NCBI RefSeq assembly: GCF_004664715.2
Contig: NC_051063.1
Location: 145,494,165-145,558,164, forward strand
DNA length: 64,000 nucleotides
Source: Peromyscus leucopus
Lineage: Eukaryota; Chordata; Mammalia; Rodentia; Cricetidae
Reading direction: 5' to 3'
Part shown: positions 1-11,409 of the stretch, piece by piece
How positions within the stretch are numbered: position 1 is the first letter of the stretch
Layout of the letters: the number at the start of each line of letters is the position of its first letter
Made by a program: the position numbers and the translations under genes
Notes under the pieces: model-generated
Seen by the model: only the letters and a program-made list of their open reading frames with translations
Databases searched by the model: none
What the model was told of the DNA's origin: nothing

Positions 1-44
1 CACTCTTAAGAGCCTCCAGAGACACAGGGAGACAAAACATTAAC

Positions 45-262
45 AAATGGATGCCCAGCGGTTAGGAGCACTTGCTACTCTCACAGAGAAGAGAACCCAG
101 GTTCGGTTCCCAGCACCCACATGGCAGCTCACAACCATCTGTAACTATGGTTCTGGGGCCATACCACACTCTCTTCTGTCCTCTGTGAGCACCAGGCATG
201 CACATGGTGCACATATATACATGCAGACAAAATAGAGAAAGTGAAGCTCTTTAAAAAAATGC
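45..262 (+). mobile_element. B2 SINE
   Basis: The run contains the B2 hallmarks in order: cggttaggagcacttgct (box A-like), ggttcggttcccagcacc (box B), then acatggcagctcacaacc and a 3' part ending gcatgcacatggtgcacat and an A-rich tail. The spurious ORF across it is repeat sequence. Confidence 0.85.
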
Positions 263-288
263 ATGGCATAATAATTTTCAGTAAGAAC

Positions 289-352
289 TAGGAGGAGGGA
301 GAGGAGGAGGGGGAGGAGGAGGAGGGAGGAGAGGCAAAGGAGGAGGAAGAAC
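289..352 (+). repeat. (GGA)n purine tract
   Basis: An almost uninterrupted purine stretch of GGA/GGGGA units. It lies just past the tail of the B2 copy at 45-262. Confidence 0.8.
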
Positions 353-500
353 AATCAAAGCAGCAGCAACATGGGGCCATGAGAAAGAGTAACAGGGTAT
401 GGCCGTGGCAGAGGGCACACGGACAGCCAAGGTCTTCATGTGGAGGTCTCACAGAGAAGGATGCCGGGCGTCTGGGGAAATACATCCTACACTCCCTGGT

Positions 501-509
501 CTCTCTCTC

Positions 510-600
<91 letters not shown>
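501..600. repeat. Compound (CT)n-(CA)n microsatellite
   Basis: (CT)n with one tcc interruption runs from 501 to 558 and passes directly into (CA)n to 600. Overlapping Ser/Leu- and His/Thr-rich ORFs here are translations of the repeat, not genes. Confidence 0.97.
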
Positions 601-603
<3 letters not shown>

Positions 604-1010
604 GCAGCTCCCACCCTACAAAGGCTAATCGGCCCGTGGCCTGGGGAAAACACACTAATGGGTGGGTTGGGAGCCTCCAGTGTGAAAAACGCAGGGAAGG
701 TGAGGAGGGGGACCCTGGCTGCGGAGGGAAATGGGAGACGAAGGAGGATTGGAGGGCGGAAGTCATCCCTGACTGTTTCCTGGTGCTCATCATGGGTGTG
801 GATGTCATCCACATCACCTCCTCTCCTCACTTCCAGTGCTGTGACTTCTAGGTCTTTATTGATATCCCTTGACTCCCCCAGGACTTGGCTCCATCCCCTG
901 GTCACTGTCTTGGAGGAAGGCACCATCATCTTTCTCCAGGACAATTGCAACACAGACATCTAGGAAACAAGGACATCAGCAGGACTCGCTGCCCAAGCAG
1001 ACCGGGCTGC
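601..1010. other. Intron, nothing recognised
   Basis: Between two microsatellites. No splice-bounded coding segment, SINE box B or other element was recognised on either strand. Confidence 0.5.
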
Positions 1011-1014
1011 CCCC

Positions 1015-1028
1015 CCACACACACACAC

Positions 1029-1088
<60 letters not shown>
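1015..1088. repeat. (CA)n microsatellite
   Basis: A (CA)n tract with a single ag interruption near 1031. Confidence 0.97.
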
Positions 1089-1089
<1 letters not shown>

Positions 1090-1746
1090 CAGGGCTTCAG
1101 TTCTCATGTGGAGAGGCAGGCCATGGACGCTACTGAGCCTGTGAGCTGCCTTCTTTCCTGCCGATATGGAGCTCAGCAATCATGGGGTTTCCTTCTGGAC
1201 CCTGTAATGCTGGCCTCTGGCGTTCCTAGCTATTACCCTTTCAGCCTGTTGAAGATTTCACTCAATTTGCACAGTTGGGGATTTGGCCTTTTTCTCTCTC
1301 TGTGTCTGTCCATCTCCTATAAAGCTTGATGCCAATGGAGGAACTAAGGTGCTGTGCACCTGCTGAACTGCAGTAGGAGTTCTAATGTATCAGGAAGGAA
1401 CGCAGGCCGGTCAGTGGGTAGTCTAGGTCCACTGTGTTCTGTTTTCTAGGAGACAGCAAACACGGAGGCCAGGCTGCCAGGGGGTTGAGGCGGACCTGCC
1501 TGCAGAGCTGGGATTCTCATTTCCTCGAGGCTACCACAGGCAAGGGAGACTCCACGTTTTCCCCACAGCAAGTTAAGAATGAATGACCTTGACTCCTTGG
1601 AATGTCAGTTCTCAGTTTCCTATCAGCCAATTTACAAACATCTCCAAAGAGCTCCTGCCTAAAGACTCTTCCAGTATCCCTTCTCCACTGGGGAGTGGAG
1701 CTTAAGGAAATCAATACAATTATGACCTTCCTCTCTCTTTAAAAAC

Positions 1747-1748
<2 letters not shown>
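1089..1748. other. Intron, nothing recognised
   Basis: Mixed-composition sequence with no recognised repeat or exon. Short ORFs on both strands have no family likeness. Confidence 0.5.
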
Positions 1749-1800
<52 letters not shown>

Positions 1801-1811
1801 TGTGTGTGTGT
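1749..1811. repeat. (TG)n microsatellite
   Basis: (TG)n with one tgta interruption, leading directly into a GT-rich minisatellite that appears to have grown from it. Confidence 0.95.
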
Positions 1812-2112
1812 TATGTATGTGTGCAGGTGTGGTGTGCATGTGTGTAGGTGTGGGGTGTGTGTGTGTAGGTGTGGTGTGTATGTATGTAGGTGTGGTGTGC
1901 ATGTGTGTAGGTGTGGGGTGTATGTGTGTAGGTGTGGGGTGCATGTGTGTAGATGTGGTATGTAGGTGTGGGGTGTATGTGTGTAGGTGTGGGGTGCATG
2001 TGTGTAGATGTGGTATGTAGGTGTGGGGTGTATGTGTGTATGTGTGTAGGTGTGGGGTGTGTGTATGTAGGTGTGGTGTGTATGTGTGTAGGTGTGGTGC
2101 ACACACTCGCAT
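1812..2112. repeat. GT-rich minisatellite
   Basis: About 300 bp of imperfect copies built on ggtgtggggtgtatgtgtgta. Variants carry gcatg, tatg or agatgtggtatg inserts, and a larger block is repeated (ggtgtggggtgcatgtgtgt then agatgtggtatgtag occurs twice). All long ORFs here (CVCVGV or TPHLHTH proteins) come from the repeat. Confidence 0.92.
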
Positions 2113-2191
2113 ATGTGAGCACAGGTCTGTGTGTGCCATGATATGTGTGCATCAGTTAGAGACAACCTAAGGAGCTGGTCCTCATCCACCA

Positions 2192-2408
2192 CTTTTTTGA
2201 GGCAGAGTCTCTCACTCAAGGCTGCACATTCCAGGCCAGTGGGCCCAGGGGCTTCCAGGGGCTTTCCTAGCCAGGAGTCCCAATTCTTCCTAGGAGAATT
2301 GGAATTATGCACTAACCGTGCTCAGATTTACGTTAGTCCTGGAGATCCGAACTGTGATCCTTCTGCTTTTGTGGCAAACACTTTACCCCTGAGCCATCTT
2401 CCCAGCTC
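2192..2408 (-). mobile_element. Degraded B4/B3-type SINE
   Basis: Read on the plus strand it ends gagccatcttcccagctc, the reverse of a tRNA-derived SINE 5' end, preceded by a gatccgaactgtgatcc box. The inner part is too diverged to name the subfamily. Confidence 0.5.
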
Positions 2409-4688
2409 AGACCTTCCTGTCTTTAAAGAAAGTGGACAGCCACATCCCCATGACCACTCGGTGAGACAATTAGGAAAGCCAGGAGCACAGAAAAGCAGGA
2501 TCTGCACATGAAAATGAGGTTGCTCATGAGGAGGCCCCTTAGGGACTCTAAATCTGGCTCTGCATTTCCTGGCGTATCCAAGGGCAGCAGCAGCAGCAGC
2601 AACATTTCAAATAGGCAAAGGGAAAGTGAATTTTGTGGCCACTGAAGAGCAGACATGGGCAGATCTGGGCAATGCGGGTCCTTAGCTGCTCCTGAAACAG
2701 CCATCTAGGAGGATCTGGCTGGCTGCAGAAGCCCAGGGACAGCATGGCTTGCTCTCCAGTGTTGATGCAGGATCGGGGGAGACCGTGTTGGCACTGATGT
2801 TCTTGTCTATATCCTATAAAACACCATGCTCCAGCTTGTTCTTAGAAAGATCCATTAGAGTGGGTTTGGGGACTTTATTCTTTTACAGGAATGTTTAAAG
2901 CTGATAGCTGTGACACAATGAAGTAATAAGCTGAACCCTGCCAATGACGGTCCTTAGTAGGGAGGCCAGATTAAAGCCAGACTTCAAGTGAACTTCAGTA
3001 TTCCCAAGATATTACTGACCTAGGAAATGGCTGTCTCTTTCTGCAGCCTGGGTAAGAATGTGAGCAATGGTGGCATCCTAGATCAAAACAGGTCTCTATG
3101 TTGCTAAAGGGAACAAGCCTGTGCTGTGGAAATTTCCATCTGGAGCCCACAGAGTTCTCCATTATTCCCCTGCAGGCAGATGCCTTTAAAAGACAGATCC
3201 ATAATTCGGTTTCCTTTCTGGTAATTCAATTCGCTGTCTGCTGTGTTTCTGGAGCCTTCTAGTTTAGCACGGCCTTGGGCTCACACCTGGGCCATTTAGC
3301 ACAGGAGGGTACATCTGGAAATGCCACACTTGGTGGTGGCTGGCTTCTGAGATGAAAACTCAGGGAGGAGGGACTGTTGTGATAAAAACAAGACAAACAC
3401 TTAGCTAGTCACTGTTAGAAGGCTGCTGGTTCCCGGAAGCCCAGGGCTAAATACGGCCTTTGAGAAGCTCCAGGCAGCAGACAACAAAGGCATGTTTAAA
3501 GTCCCTGTCTGTGTCCTGGTGTCAACAGGGCAATCAGTCCTGTCCTCAGAGGAGAGGAAGTGGGGAATGAGAACTGCCCCTACCTCAGCACTCACAGCAG
3601 CATCCACACACAAGTCCTCACTTGTCTCTGATGCCTGCAGGCAGCCAGAGAGCTTTAGCACATCGGAGCTACTGCTGTCAGGACCGATGGTTAATGAGTT
3701 CAAACCAAAGTCACCTTTCACTGTGGGCTTTGGGGTGATGTGCCCTGAAATTTTCTTGAAGCTGAGCTCATTTTCAGAGTTGCATTTTCAGAGTCAGCCA
3801 CAGCAGGACCTGCAGTCTCCTGAGGAAGCTGACAGACCCATCTCTGGGCCCTGGTCCCACTTCAGAGATGACAGGACAGTGACCATCATGCAGAAGCATT
3901 AAGACCTGTACCTGCCGATCACTGGAACCAAGGGAAGAGCCAAACTTTGCCGAAGAGCAGTGTGGTCTGACACACTGACTTCACATGCCAGCGCCCAGGC
4001 CCTTCCTTCCCTGTGGACAGAGTAAACTGCAAGGCCTAGGGAGATGAAAAATGACATCTCATCCGTACCTGCCGCATCAAACTGTCCCAAACCTATGGTG
4101 GGAAACAACTACCAAAAACGGAAATTTGAAAAATTCATGAGATTATTTTTCAAATTTTATATAAATCAATAAAAATATGTAAATGAAATAGTTACATAGA
4201 AAATATTATTTACCAAAATGATTGAATTACCAATAGAAAGTTTTAATAGCCCACTTTTTGCAGAATAAGTAGAGAAAATTTTACAGGATTTTTTTTCCAC
4301 AACAAAAGCACCAGCCCAAAGGGTCTCCTAGAATGTAAAAATTTTCAAACACCATGTATTTTGGTGTATAAAATATAGAGGTGGATTTCCTAATTATTTT
4401 TCTGAAGCCAATACAACATTGATACTTAAATCTAGCATAGAAGTATCAGTAAAAAACCCTAAAATAAATATTAGCCAGCAGATTCTATATCCGCTATGAT
4501 TTGACAGTTTTCTTTGAGAAGCATGGGTTGGAAATTATTTCACTCCCAAAGGAACATGGTTGGGAAGGGAGTCCCAGTAAGGTTCCACCTTCATGATTGG
4601 GTCAGTGCTGTTATCTTGGGAGTAAGTTCATTGAGAAGGCTAAATTCAGTCTACCTCATTTTTCTTCCACCTTTGTCTCTTGCCCCTC
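2409..4688. other. Intron, no gene recognised
   Basis: A short (CAG)n run lies at about 2586-2600 and an AT-rich stretch at about 4100-4500. The two open frames at 3401-3902 lie on opposite strands over the same bases, have no splice borders in TTC23 phase and match nothing I know. Neither looks like the missing TTC23 C-terminal exon. Confidence 0.5.
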
Positions 4689-4708
4689 CTTTTTTTTTTT
4701 TTTTTTTG
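4689..4708 (-). repeat. Poly(T) run
   Basis: About 19 T bases. It could be the A-tail of an unrecognised minus-strand retroposon. Confidence 0.6.
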
Positions 4709-4799
4709 CCTTTGAATGAACAAAACAGAAAGGTTACTGTCAGATGTAAGCTGCTTGACTTCCCGACATTCTATTATGATAGTATAAGATAGACTCGGC

Positions 4800-6010
4800 T
4801 ATCACCAGTTTAGAAAAATAACCCAATGTGACCAAGGGGGAAGATTTATTCCCGGAATGCAAGGTTGGTTCAGCATGACAAAAACATACACTGTACAAAC
4901 TGAATCTGGGAGGGCTCACGTGATGAGTCTCTGCTAATGCTGGGGGAAAAAAAACTGATAAAATCGACATTTATTTCTAATTTTAAAAAGACTCTGGAAA
5001 CTAGAGGTCTTAACGTGAAATAATACATAAACCTTAGTTCTAAAGTCTGCATCTCTTTAGTGAAGAGTCCCTGGAGTCCTTCCCAGTCTTACTGGGAAGG
5101 AGACAGAGGACCCATCATCTATCTCCACTATTGTCCACCACTGTGCTGCCCATGTGAGCCACAGCATCCAGATAAAGGGAACCAGTGAGGAGCATGGAGT
5201 TGGAAAACATAAAGTAAAATTATGTCTATTTGCAGATGATATAACAGTATCTCTAAAAAATTTAAGAGAATCAGTATTCAAATTAATCCAAACAATAAAA
5301 AACTAAGCTAGCTAGAAAGGTTATAAATTGAAGCAGAAATCCCAGTAATCCTTAGATATACAAAGATAAGTAAAAATACATACTAATGAATAAATCTCCA
5401 CTTACATTAGTAATAATAAATGCACAGAAATACACTTAAAAACACGCATAACTTAGAGGCGGGACACTTGTCAGTGTTCACGAGAGACACAAAGCAGGCG
5501 TGAATAAACGGAGTGGCAGGCTTTGTTCTTGGGTGAAAACTCAACATCATAAGGACGTCAGTTTCCCGAAATTTATTTATAAATACTTAAATAAAAATAA
5601 ACTCTTTATAGGATACACATATAGCTATAAAAACCATGTAGAAAAACTATCAAGTTTCCAGGCCCCTGATGTTTTACAGGAAAAGCCACGAGGGCTGTCT
5701 TGTCCTACCTCACATTAAACCATTCCACAGGATCTCTGTAACTGAACATGTGAGATAGTGGCGCCTGTATGAAAGGAGATTAGCAGAACGGGATGGAAAT
5801 CCAGAAACAAGCTCCAGTGCATGTGGGAATTTAGTGTGTGTGTGGGGTGTCATCCTAAGTCTGAATTTGGGGCAGTGCTGGGCTATGGCAAAATGGTGAC
5901 AGACAAGCCAGTATTCAGTGTATTTCTGCTACGGGTATTTGGGAAAGAGATAACATGAGACCTTATACCAGCTACATAAAAAACAAACAAACAAACAAAA
6001 AACTCCAGGT
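4800..6010 (+). mobile_element. Old L1 (LINE-1) fragments
   Basis: Diverged plus-strand ORF2 sequence. Recognisable blocks include the passage around ggaatgcaaggttggttca at 4854 and the RT active-site region atttgcagatgatataacag near 5229-5248. Many stops and gaps make it a dead copy. The right end is uncertain. Confidence 0.65.
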
Positions 6011-6308
6011 TCAAAAGAAGAACAGAAGGAAACACACACAGACGAATCCTTCCATGAACCGGGTATGCAGAAAGACAATAATAACAAGAAATGCTTGGTA
6101 AGTCATACTATGAAAAATTTAAAAATATTTGCATGATCAGACATGACTGCTAATTCATTTTTTGGATGCATGGATTTTAGAGGAACTCTTTTACTCTACC
6201 CCCAAATGTTTGCTTCAACCTACCACAAAAGTGGTGCAACCTTACCCAAATGAGCCATTGTAAATTTTCACTGAACAGCAGTACAGGAGGGAAAGAACGG
6301 GACGTGGA

Positions 6309-6441
6309 GAGCGAGGGGGAGCGAGGGGGGGCAAGGGGGGCGAGGGGGAGCGAGGGGGGCGAGGGGGGCGAGGGGGAGCGAGGGGGCGAGGGGGAGCGAG
6401 GGGGCGAGGGGGGCGAGGGGGGGCGAGGGGGGCGAGGGGAG
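6309..6441 (+). repeat. G-rich GGGGGCGA minisatellite
   Basis: About 130 bp of G4-G7 runs separated by cga, agcga or caa. The plus strand has many G-runs able to form quadruplexes. The TTC23 transcript carries the C-rich complement, starting about 33 nt after the donor of the exon at 6474-6623. Confidence 0.95.
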
Positions 6442-6473
6442 CCCGTTTGTGTCGGCGCTGGCTCCAGCTTTAC

Positions 6474-6623
6474 CTTCTTCAGTTTCGTGTATGCTCCGTT
6501 GTGGTTGCCCTGTGCCAGCTCTGCCCTGCCCAGGACACGGTATGTTTCTGCCACCTCCGGACTGAAGTCACCAAATGCTCCTACTTTGGCTTCCAGGGAC
6601 TCTCTCAGGATCATGGTTGCTCT
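6474..6623 (-). CDS. Ttc23: TTC23 coding exon, C-terminal TPR
   Basis: This 150-nt exon is exactly 50 codons in phase 0: RATMILRESLEAKVGAFGDF, SPEVAETYRVLGRAELAQGN, HNGAYTKLKK. The acceptor is cccttttctcag and the donor is AAG|gtaaag. AETYRVLGRAELAQGNHNGA shows the TPR pattern of helix A followed by the start of helix B. In the transcript, an extremely C-rich tract begins only about 33 nt after the donor (G-rich on the plus strand, 6309-6441). The last TTC23 exon(s), which should encode the end of the protein, were not found between 1 and 6473. Reading past the donor gives a spurious proline/serine tail, which is intron. Confidence 0.94.
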
Positions 6624-6662
6624 CTGAGAAAAGGGCACAATGAAGGCTGTGTGGTTTAAACG

Positions 6663-6844
6663 TTCAAAGGATTGCTCGGTGGTGAAGGGCGCTTGCTATG
6701 GCTGCTGAGGACCTGGGTTCGGCTCTCAGCACCCACCTGGTAGCTCACAACCTCTGTAGCTCCATTTCCAGGAGATCCATGACTGCCCTGCCCTGGCCTC
6801 TGCAGGTATTGGGTGTGCAAGTGGTACACAGATACACATGAAGC

Positions 6845-6888
<44 letters not shown>

Positions 6889-6920
6889 GACAATAATGAA
6901 TAAATCTTCAAAAAAAGTTC
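6663..6920 (+). mobile_element. B2-like SINE with (CA)n tail
   Basis: Contains ggtggtgaagggcgcttgct, gacctgggttcggctctcag, cacccacctggtagctcaca and a 3' part that expanded to (CA)n at 6847-6886 before aataaatcttcaaaaaaag. Confidence 0.82.
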
Positions 6921-7189
6921 AAGGACTGACTAAGATCTGTGCTTCTCAGGAAAGATAGTGAATTGATACATATTTAACATTTTAGAGACTATTCTGAAGA
7001 GCTGGGGGCTGTCTTCTGGTTCAACAGGAGGCAGTAAACAACCTATCTGGGAGAGAAGGTACAAACTCTGAAGAGAGGAAGCAGCACTGTGAGCTAGGGC
7101 TAGACTTCGTCCGTCCGTCCCAGTGAGCAGCAGGAGTGGAGCCAGGCTGCATGGAACCCTGTGTCGGGGCTCAGTTTCTGTGTGATCAG

Positions 7190-7190
<1 letters not shown>

Positions 7191-7238
<48 letters not shown>
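7191..7238. repeat. (CA)n microsatellite
   Basis: A near-perfect (CA)n tract. Confidence 0.97.
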
Positions 7239-7241
<3 letters not shown>

Positions 7242-7311
7242 CCTCATCTTCTTCTGACCCAGGAGGAAGCCAAGGCACAGAGCAACAGCTGAGAACTTCT
7301 TTGTTCCTACA

Positions 7312-7523
7312 GGGCTCATCAGTGTTGGAGCTGGAATCTGTTCCCTAGCCCCTTTAAGGCTCATCAGTGGTGGAGCAGAAATCTGTTCCCTAGCCTAAAG
7401 GGCTCATCAGTGTTGGAGCTGGAATCTGTTCCCCAGCCCCTTTAGGGCTCATCAGTGGTGGAGCTGAAATCTGGGCTCATCAGTGTTGGAGCTGGAATCT
7501 GTTCCCTAGCCCCTTTAGGCCCA
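7312..7523. repeat. 45-bp minisatellite, five copies
   Basis: Units begin with ggctcatcagtg at about 7312, 7357, 7400, 7446 and 7473. They alternate between tgttggagctggaatc and tggtggagc(a/t)gaaatc types, each followed by tgttccctagcccctttag except the short fourth copy. Confidence 0.93.
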
Positions 7524-9197
7524 TGCTCTTCTCCCTCTGTGCACACCACTGTTCTCCCATAAGAGAAAACGAGGCTGCACTTGTGGGTCATGCTTCCGGA
7601 CTGTCTATTCTCACAGAGAATGCTTAGGAAGCCCAAAGTAAACATTTCCATGGAACATGATATCACATTTTGTTTGCCTTGTCCTATTTATTTATACCAA
7701 CATGGAATAGAAAAATATGAGTTGGTCTGAAAACAGTATTTCCTGATTATTCATTTTTGCAGATACTAAGACACACAGGGGCAAGTCTGAACTTCCAACA
7801 CATCCTGAAATTCTTCCCAGATCTTCCACATGAGAACACAGTTTTGACTGCACAGCATGAATGCTGAATTCAATGGCCAAATAAAGCCAGGGAGGGCCAC
7901 AGGAAGGGTTTCCCACAGCACAGCCCTGGGGCGTGGAGGGGAGGGGGTAGGTACACTTCCTGATCGTATGCCACAGACAGGCGGATGTGTAAATGAAGAA
8001 CATTGTTCCTTTTTGGTAATAACCTGAGTTAGGGATTGGGGCTGGCACACTAAAGGTGGTGATGAGCAAAAATCAGTTTCTTAGGGAAAACGACTGTGTA
8101 ACTTGCCAGGTATGGCTCATGAAAGCAATCGAAGGTCTAGGGTCGCCATGCAGACCTGCCTGTGCCCATCCCATCCCAACACCCATGAGCAAGGACTTAG
8201 ACGGAAGCAAGAGTTGGGTGAGGTGACCTTCCTAGGGGATCTGACTGCCGGGCTTTGGGGAAGCCAGTCCACGATGGGGAGAAGTGCCAGAGGTCCTTTT
8301 CCTGAATGAAGCCCTGACCGCTGCTTCAGTTGACTAGGGAGATCAGGGATGGATGTGCGGCAAGTTAAAAGGCATGTTCTCACGACAACGGAAAACTTAA
8401 TGGAGAGGACCCAGAATTATCCAGCTTTGGATGAGAGAAGAGGGCATGGGCACCCGAGAGCCCAGGAGAAGCACACAGCCTGTGTCGGGGCTACTGAGTA
8501 GACTGATTTGACCATAGCAAAGCATGTGGGGAGGAAGAGAGAGGCAAGGCAGGTGGATGCTTAGCTTCTGCAAAGGACGGAGGTTTGTGTTTTCTCACAG
8601 AACATCTTAGTCTGCAGCACAGTGGCCTTCACTTACTTCTTACTGTAAAAATCATTTCCTCCCCAGAGGAAATGATTTTTCCGCTGGGAAAATACCTTGC
8701 TGCTGGTGCGAGCCAGCCTGTGAATAGGCTGTAATCACATTTGGGATGGTTTAGGTGAGATATCATGCTCACCTGTGCCAGGGTCCATAGAGGACCAGCT
8801 CTCGGTGGACACTCCTGCTACACCCCCTGGTGAGAGGTCTGCAAGCCAGGGTAAAAAGAACATGAGGCCACCATGCGTGGCTGGGCAGGCTGGGCCACTG
8901 CAGGGGGCACCTGGCAGGAGAAGGAGAGCTGACCCCTTGGCCATGTTGCATTCTGTCAACAATGTGCCCTGATTGGCCATGTGTACCGAAGGAAGGGACT
9001 ACTTTGATATCCCTTTGAAACACAGAAGGGCATGAAGTGATTCTGGAATGAAAGAGCCAGTTTGCTAAACTCTCCAAGGGCAGTCTGGGAGAGCAAGGCA
9101 CATCTTTAACCAAGAATACTGATTGGTGCGAGACACATGAGGAACGACGCTGGGCATCAGCTGCCTCTACACTGTGGCAGGAAGGCTGGAAACTAAA
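7524..9197. other. Intron, one hairpin, no gene
   Basis: Apart from the hairpin listed separately nothing was recognised. Open frames at 7692-8069 and 8735-9113 have no splice borders in TTC23 phase and no recognisable family. Confidence 0.5.
8647..8680. repeat. Perfect 15-bp inverted repeat, 4-nt loop
   Basis: Left arm aaaaatcatttcctc (8647-8661), loop ccca, right arm gaggaaatgattttt (8666-8680). All 15 pairs match. Confidence 0.95.
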
Positions 9198-9294
9198 AAC
9201 TAAGATTGACTACCTGGATTGTGGAAGGGGAACTAAGATTGAGTACCTGGATTGTGGAAGGGGAACTAAGATTGAGTACCTGGACTATGGAAGG
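9198..9294. repeat. 33-bp tandem repeat, three copies
   Basis: The unit starts aactaagattgagtacctgg and repeats at 9198, 9231 and 9264. The first copy has gac for gag; the third has ctatgg for ttgtgg. Confidence 0.93.
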
Positions 9295-9604
9295 TAAGAA
9301 TAAGCTGGCCAACAACCAGGCATCTGTTCCAAATCCATTAACTCCACCGTGAGCAAGAAGATCCTTGCTCTCACAGAACTCAGCTCGGTTCTATGAGCAA
9401 TATTAAATATCTATATAAATTTATACTGCAACTATTCCACTACGTCAGTGGGATTCTGTAACAAAGAATCAGAAGAGTCCAATGCCAGCAAGGGAGGGAA
9501 GCAGGGAGCTAAAGGATGGCACTGGCCTCGAAAGAATCGGGGAGGGCCTACCAGAAGGAAATGAAAGAAGAGATCAGCCATGGGGGGAGGGGGGGCAGTG
9601 TTAG

Positions 9605-9965
9605 AAAAGACAGTATGGGCGGGGGGAGACAGATCAGTCTTGAAAAGTACCTTCAAGCATAAGGACCTGAGTTCGATCCCCAGAACCCAACATAAAAATG
9701 CCGGGTGTGGTGGCATGCACTTGCAATCCCAGAACCAGGAAGCAAAGACAAATGGTTCCCTGGGGCTTGCCGGTCAGCCAGTCCAGCCTAACTGGTGAGC
9801 TGCAGCCCAGTGAAAGACCCTGTCTTAAAGGAGGCCTTCCTGAGGATGACATCCAAGGCTCTGGCCTCCACATGTGTGCAAATACGTGCACACGCACTTG
9901 CACATACATGAGCATGCACACACACACACACACGCACACGCACACGCACGCACGCACTCACTCAC
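9605..9965 (+). mobile_element. B4-type SINE with (CA)n tail
   Basis: A tRNA-like 5' part (gacctgagttcgatcccc at about 9663) is followed by a B1-like block (gccgggtgtggtggcatgca at about 9700, then gaccctgtctt) and a (CA)n/(GCAC)n 3' end at 9916-9960. That is the fused ID-plus-B1 structure of B4. Confidence 0.75.
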
Positions 9966-10579
9966 GAACTAAAATCAGAAAAAGCTGTTATTACAGGAAT
10001 TTAGCTTAGGGAGAAGAACAAAGTGAGCCTAGAAATGTCAACAGACTCTAGACCTTGGAAGGGCCACGTCAGCTTTGCCGGGAGGGAGGGCGTCCGGTTC
10101 ACTGGGGAACCAAATGAGTGCTCGCTGGCCAGGTGGGCTTTCAAACTGTGAAGAGATTAGACAAGTGCAAGCAGAGACGCAGCCCCCGGAAAGAGAAGCT
10201 GCTAGAGTGGCCCTGACAAGAGACGATGCATGGTAGGAGGGCAGTGTTAAACCACACACGTATTAGGGAAATCTGGAGGTAAATGAGGAGTCTGTGGAGT
10301 CTCCACAAAGAGCAAGATGGAGTGAGTGGGAATCTGAGGCTCTGGCAGGGCCCTCTATCTTTGGCCAAGTGATTCAGAAGAACAGTGAAACACTGTTTGT
10401 TAGAGTGACTGTGGATCCGCTCCGGCCAGACAAACTGAATGAATGCAGAATAACAGCTCACGCTCCTTCATGGAGAGAAGAGAGATGGAGGATGAGGACA
10501 GCGCTGTGGGGAGGACTCTCCAGACAACACAGGAACACCACTTTTCATCTTCATCTCCAAGACATGCTGTGCTAGACTG

Positions 10580-10580
<1 letters not shown>

Positions 10581-10636
<56 letters not shown>
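10581..10636. repeat. (CA)n microsatellite
   Basis: A (CA)n tract of about 28 units. Confidence 0.97.
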
Positions 10637-10637
<1 letters not shown>

Positions 10638-10769
10638 AAACCTCTGAGCTATCTACTATCTCTTTCTGGAGCTGCTATGATTTACAGAGAACAGGTAAAC
10701 TGTATTTTATATATATATATAATATAAGCTCTGACAAGTATAAGCTCTGGTTTTGTTCTACTTTTCTTT

Positions 10770-10957
10770 CTTTTTTTTTAAAATTAATTTAATTTTTTAA
10801 ATTTTATGTGCATTGGTGTTTTGCACATGGGTGTCAGGTTCCCTAGAACTAGAGTTACAGACAGTTGTGAGCCACCATGTGGGTGCAGGGAATTGAACCT
10901 AGGTCCTCCAGAAGAGCAGTCAGTGCTCTTAACCACTGAGCCAGCTCTCCAGCCCCC
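10770..10957 (-). mobile_element. B2 SINE
   Basis: Ends (plus strand) in ctcttaaccactgagccagc then tctccagcccc, with gaattgaacctaggtcctcc as box B in reverse and an A/T-rich tail at its left end. Confidence 0.9.
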
Positions 10958-11409
10958 GTGGTTCCATTTTTCTAAGCCACGTTGAGTATGCCTTTACGGA
11001 CCATCAGTAAAGAGACTGAGCTGAAACCTCTGTGCTGTATGGCTTTCATTAGATATGAACATTCCATTCAATACCCCAAAGAAGAAGAAAGGAATTGGCC
11101 ATACTGACTGCCACACGCCATCCCGGCTAGATCCACGGGCTGTAGTGAGTAGGACTTTGCCCGCTGAGTTCTCAAAGTTTTCAGTCCTTAGTGATCTTTT
11201 CTAGTTGGATGTAGCACTTACTTTCTCACAGCTTTGTTTCTAAGATAAATTGCCTGTGAATGGTTCCTTGATTTATTTATCTGGGTCCCTCCAGAGGCTA
11301 GGACATGCCCTGGACACACTAGGTGCTTAATAGATGCTTGAAGACTGAAGGAGTCGTCTTTGGCATCCCCTATGAATAGCTTGACGATTGTGATCTAAAC
11401 TCAACTCAC
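10958..11409. other. Intron upstream of an exon
   Basis: No repeat or exon recognised between the B2 and the TTC23 exon at 11410. Confidence 0.5.

Noticed and set aside
379..963. 194-codon plus ORF
   Set aside because: Its core is (CT)n(CA)n read as Ser-Leu and His-Thr repeats. Other frames are equally open there.
1659..2312. 217-codon minus ORF rich in His, Thr and Pro
   Set aside because: Almost all of it is translation of the GT-rich minisatellite, which is open in several frames at once.
3401..3902. Opposing open frames, possible TTC23 C-terminal exon
   Set aside because: Neither reading contains the expected helical continuation after KLKK, and no acceptor in phase 0 is followed by such sequence.
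7191..7238. Periodic arrays considered as CRISPR or satellite signals
   Set aside because: They are simple (CA)n; nothing in the window has constant repeats with unique equal spacers, and the genome is a rodent's.
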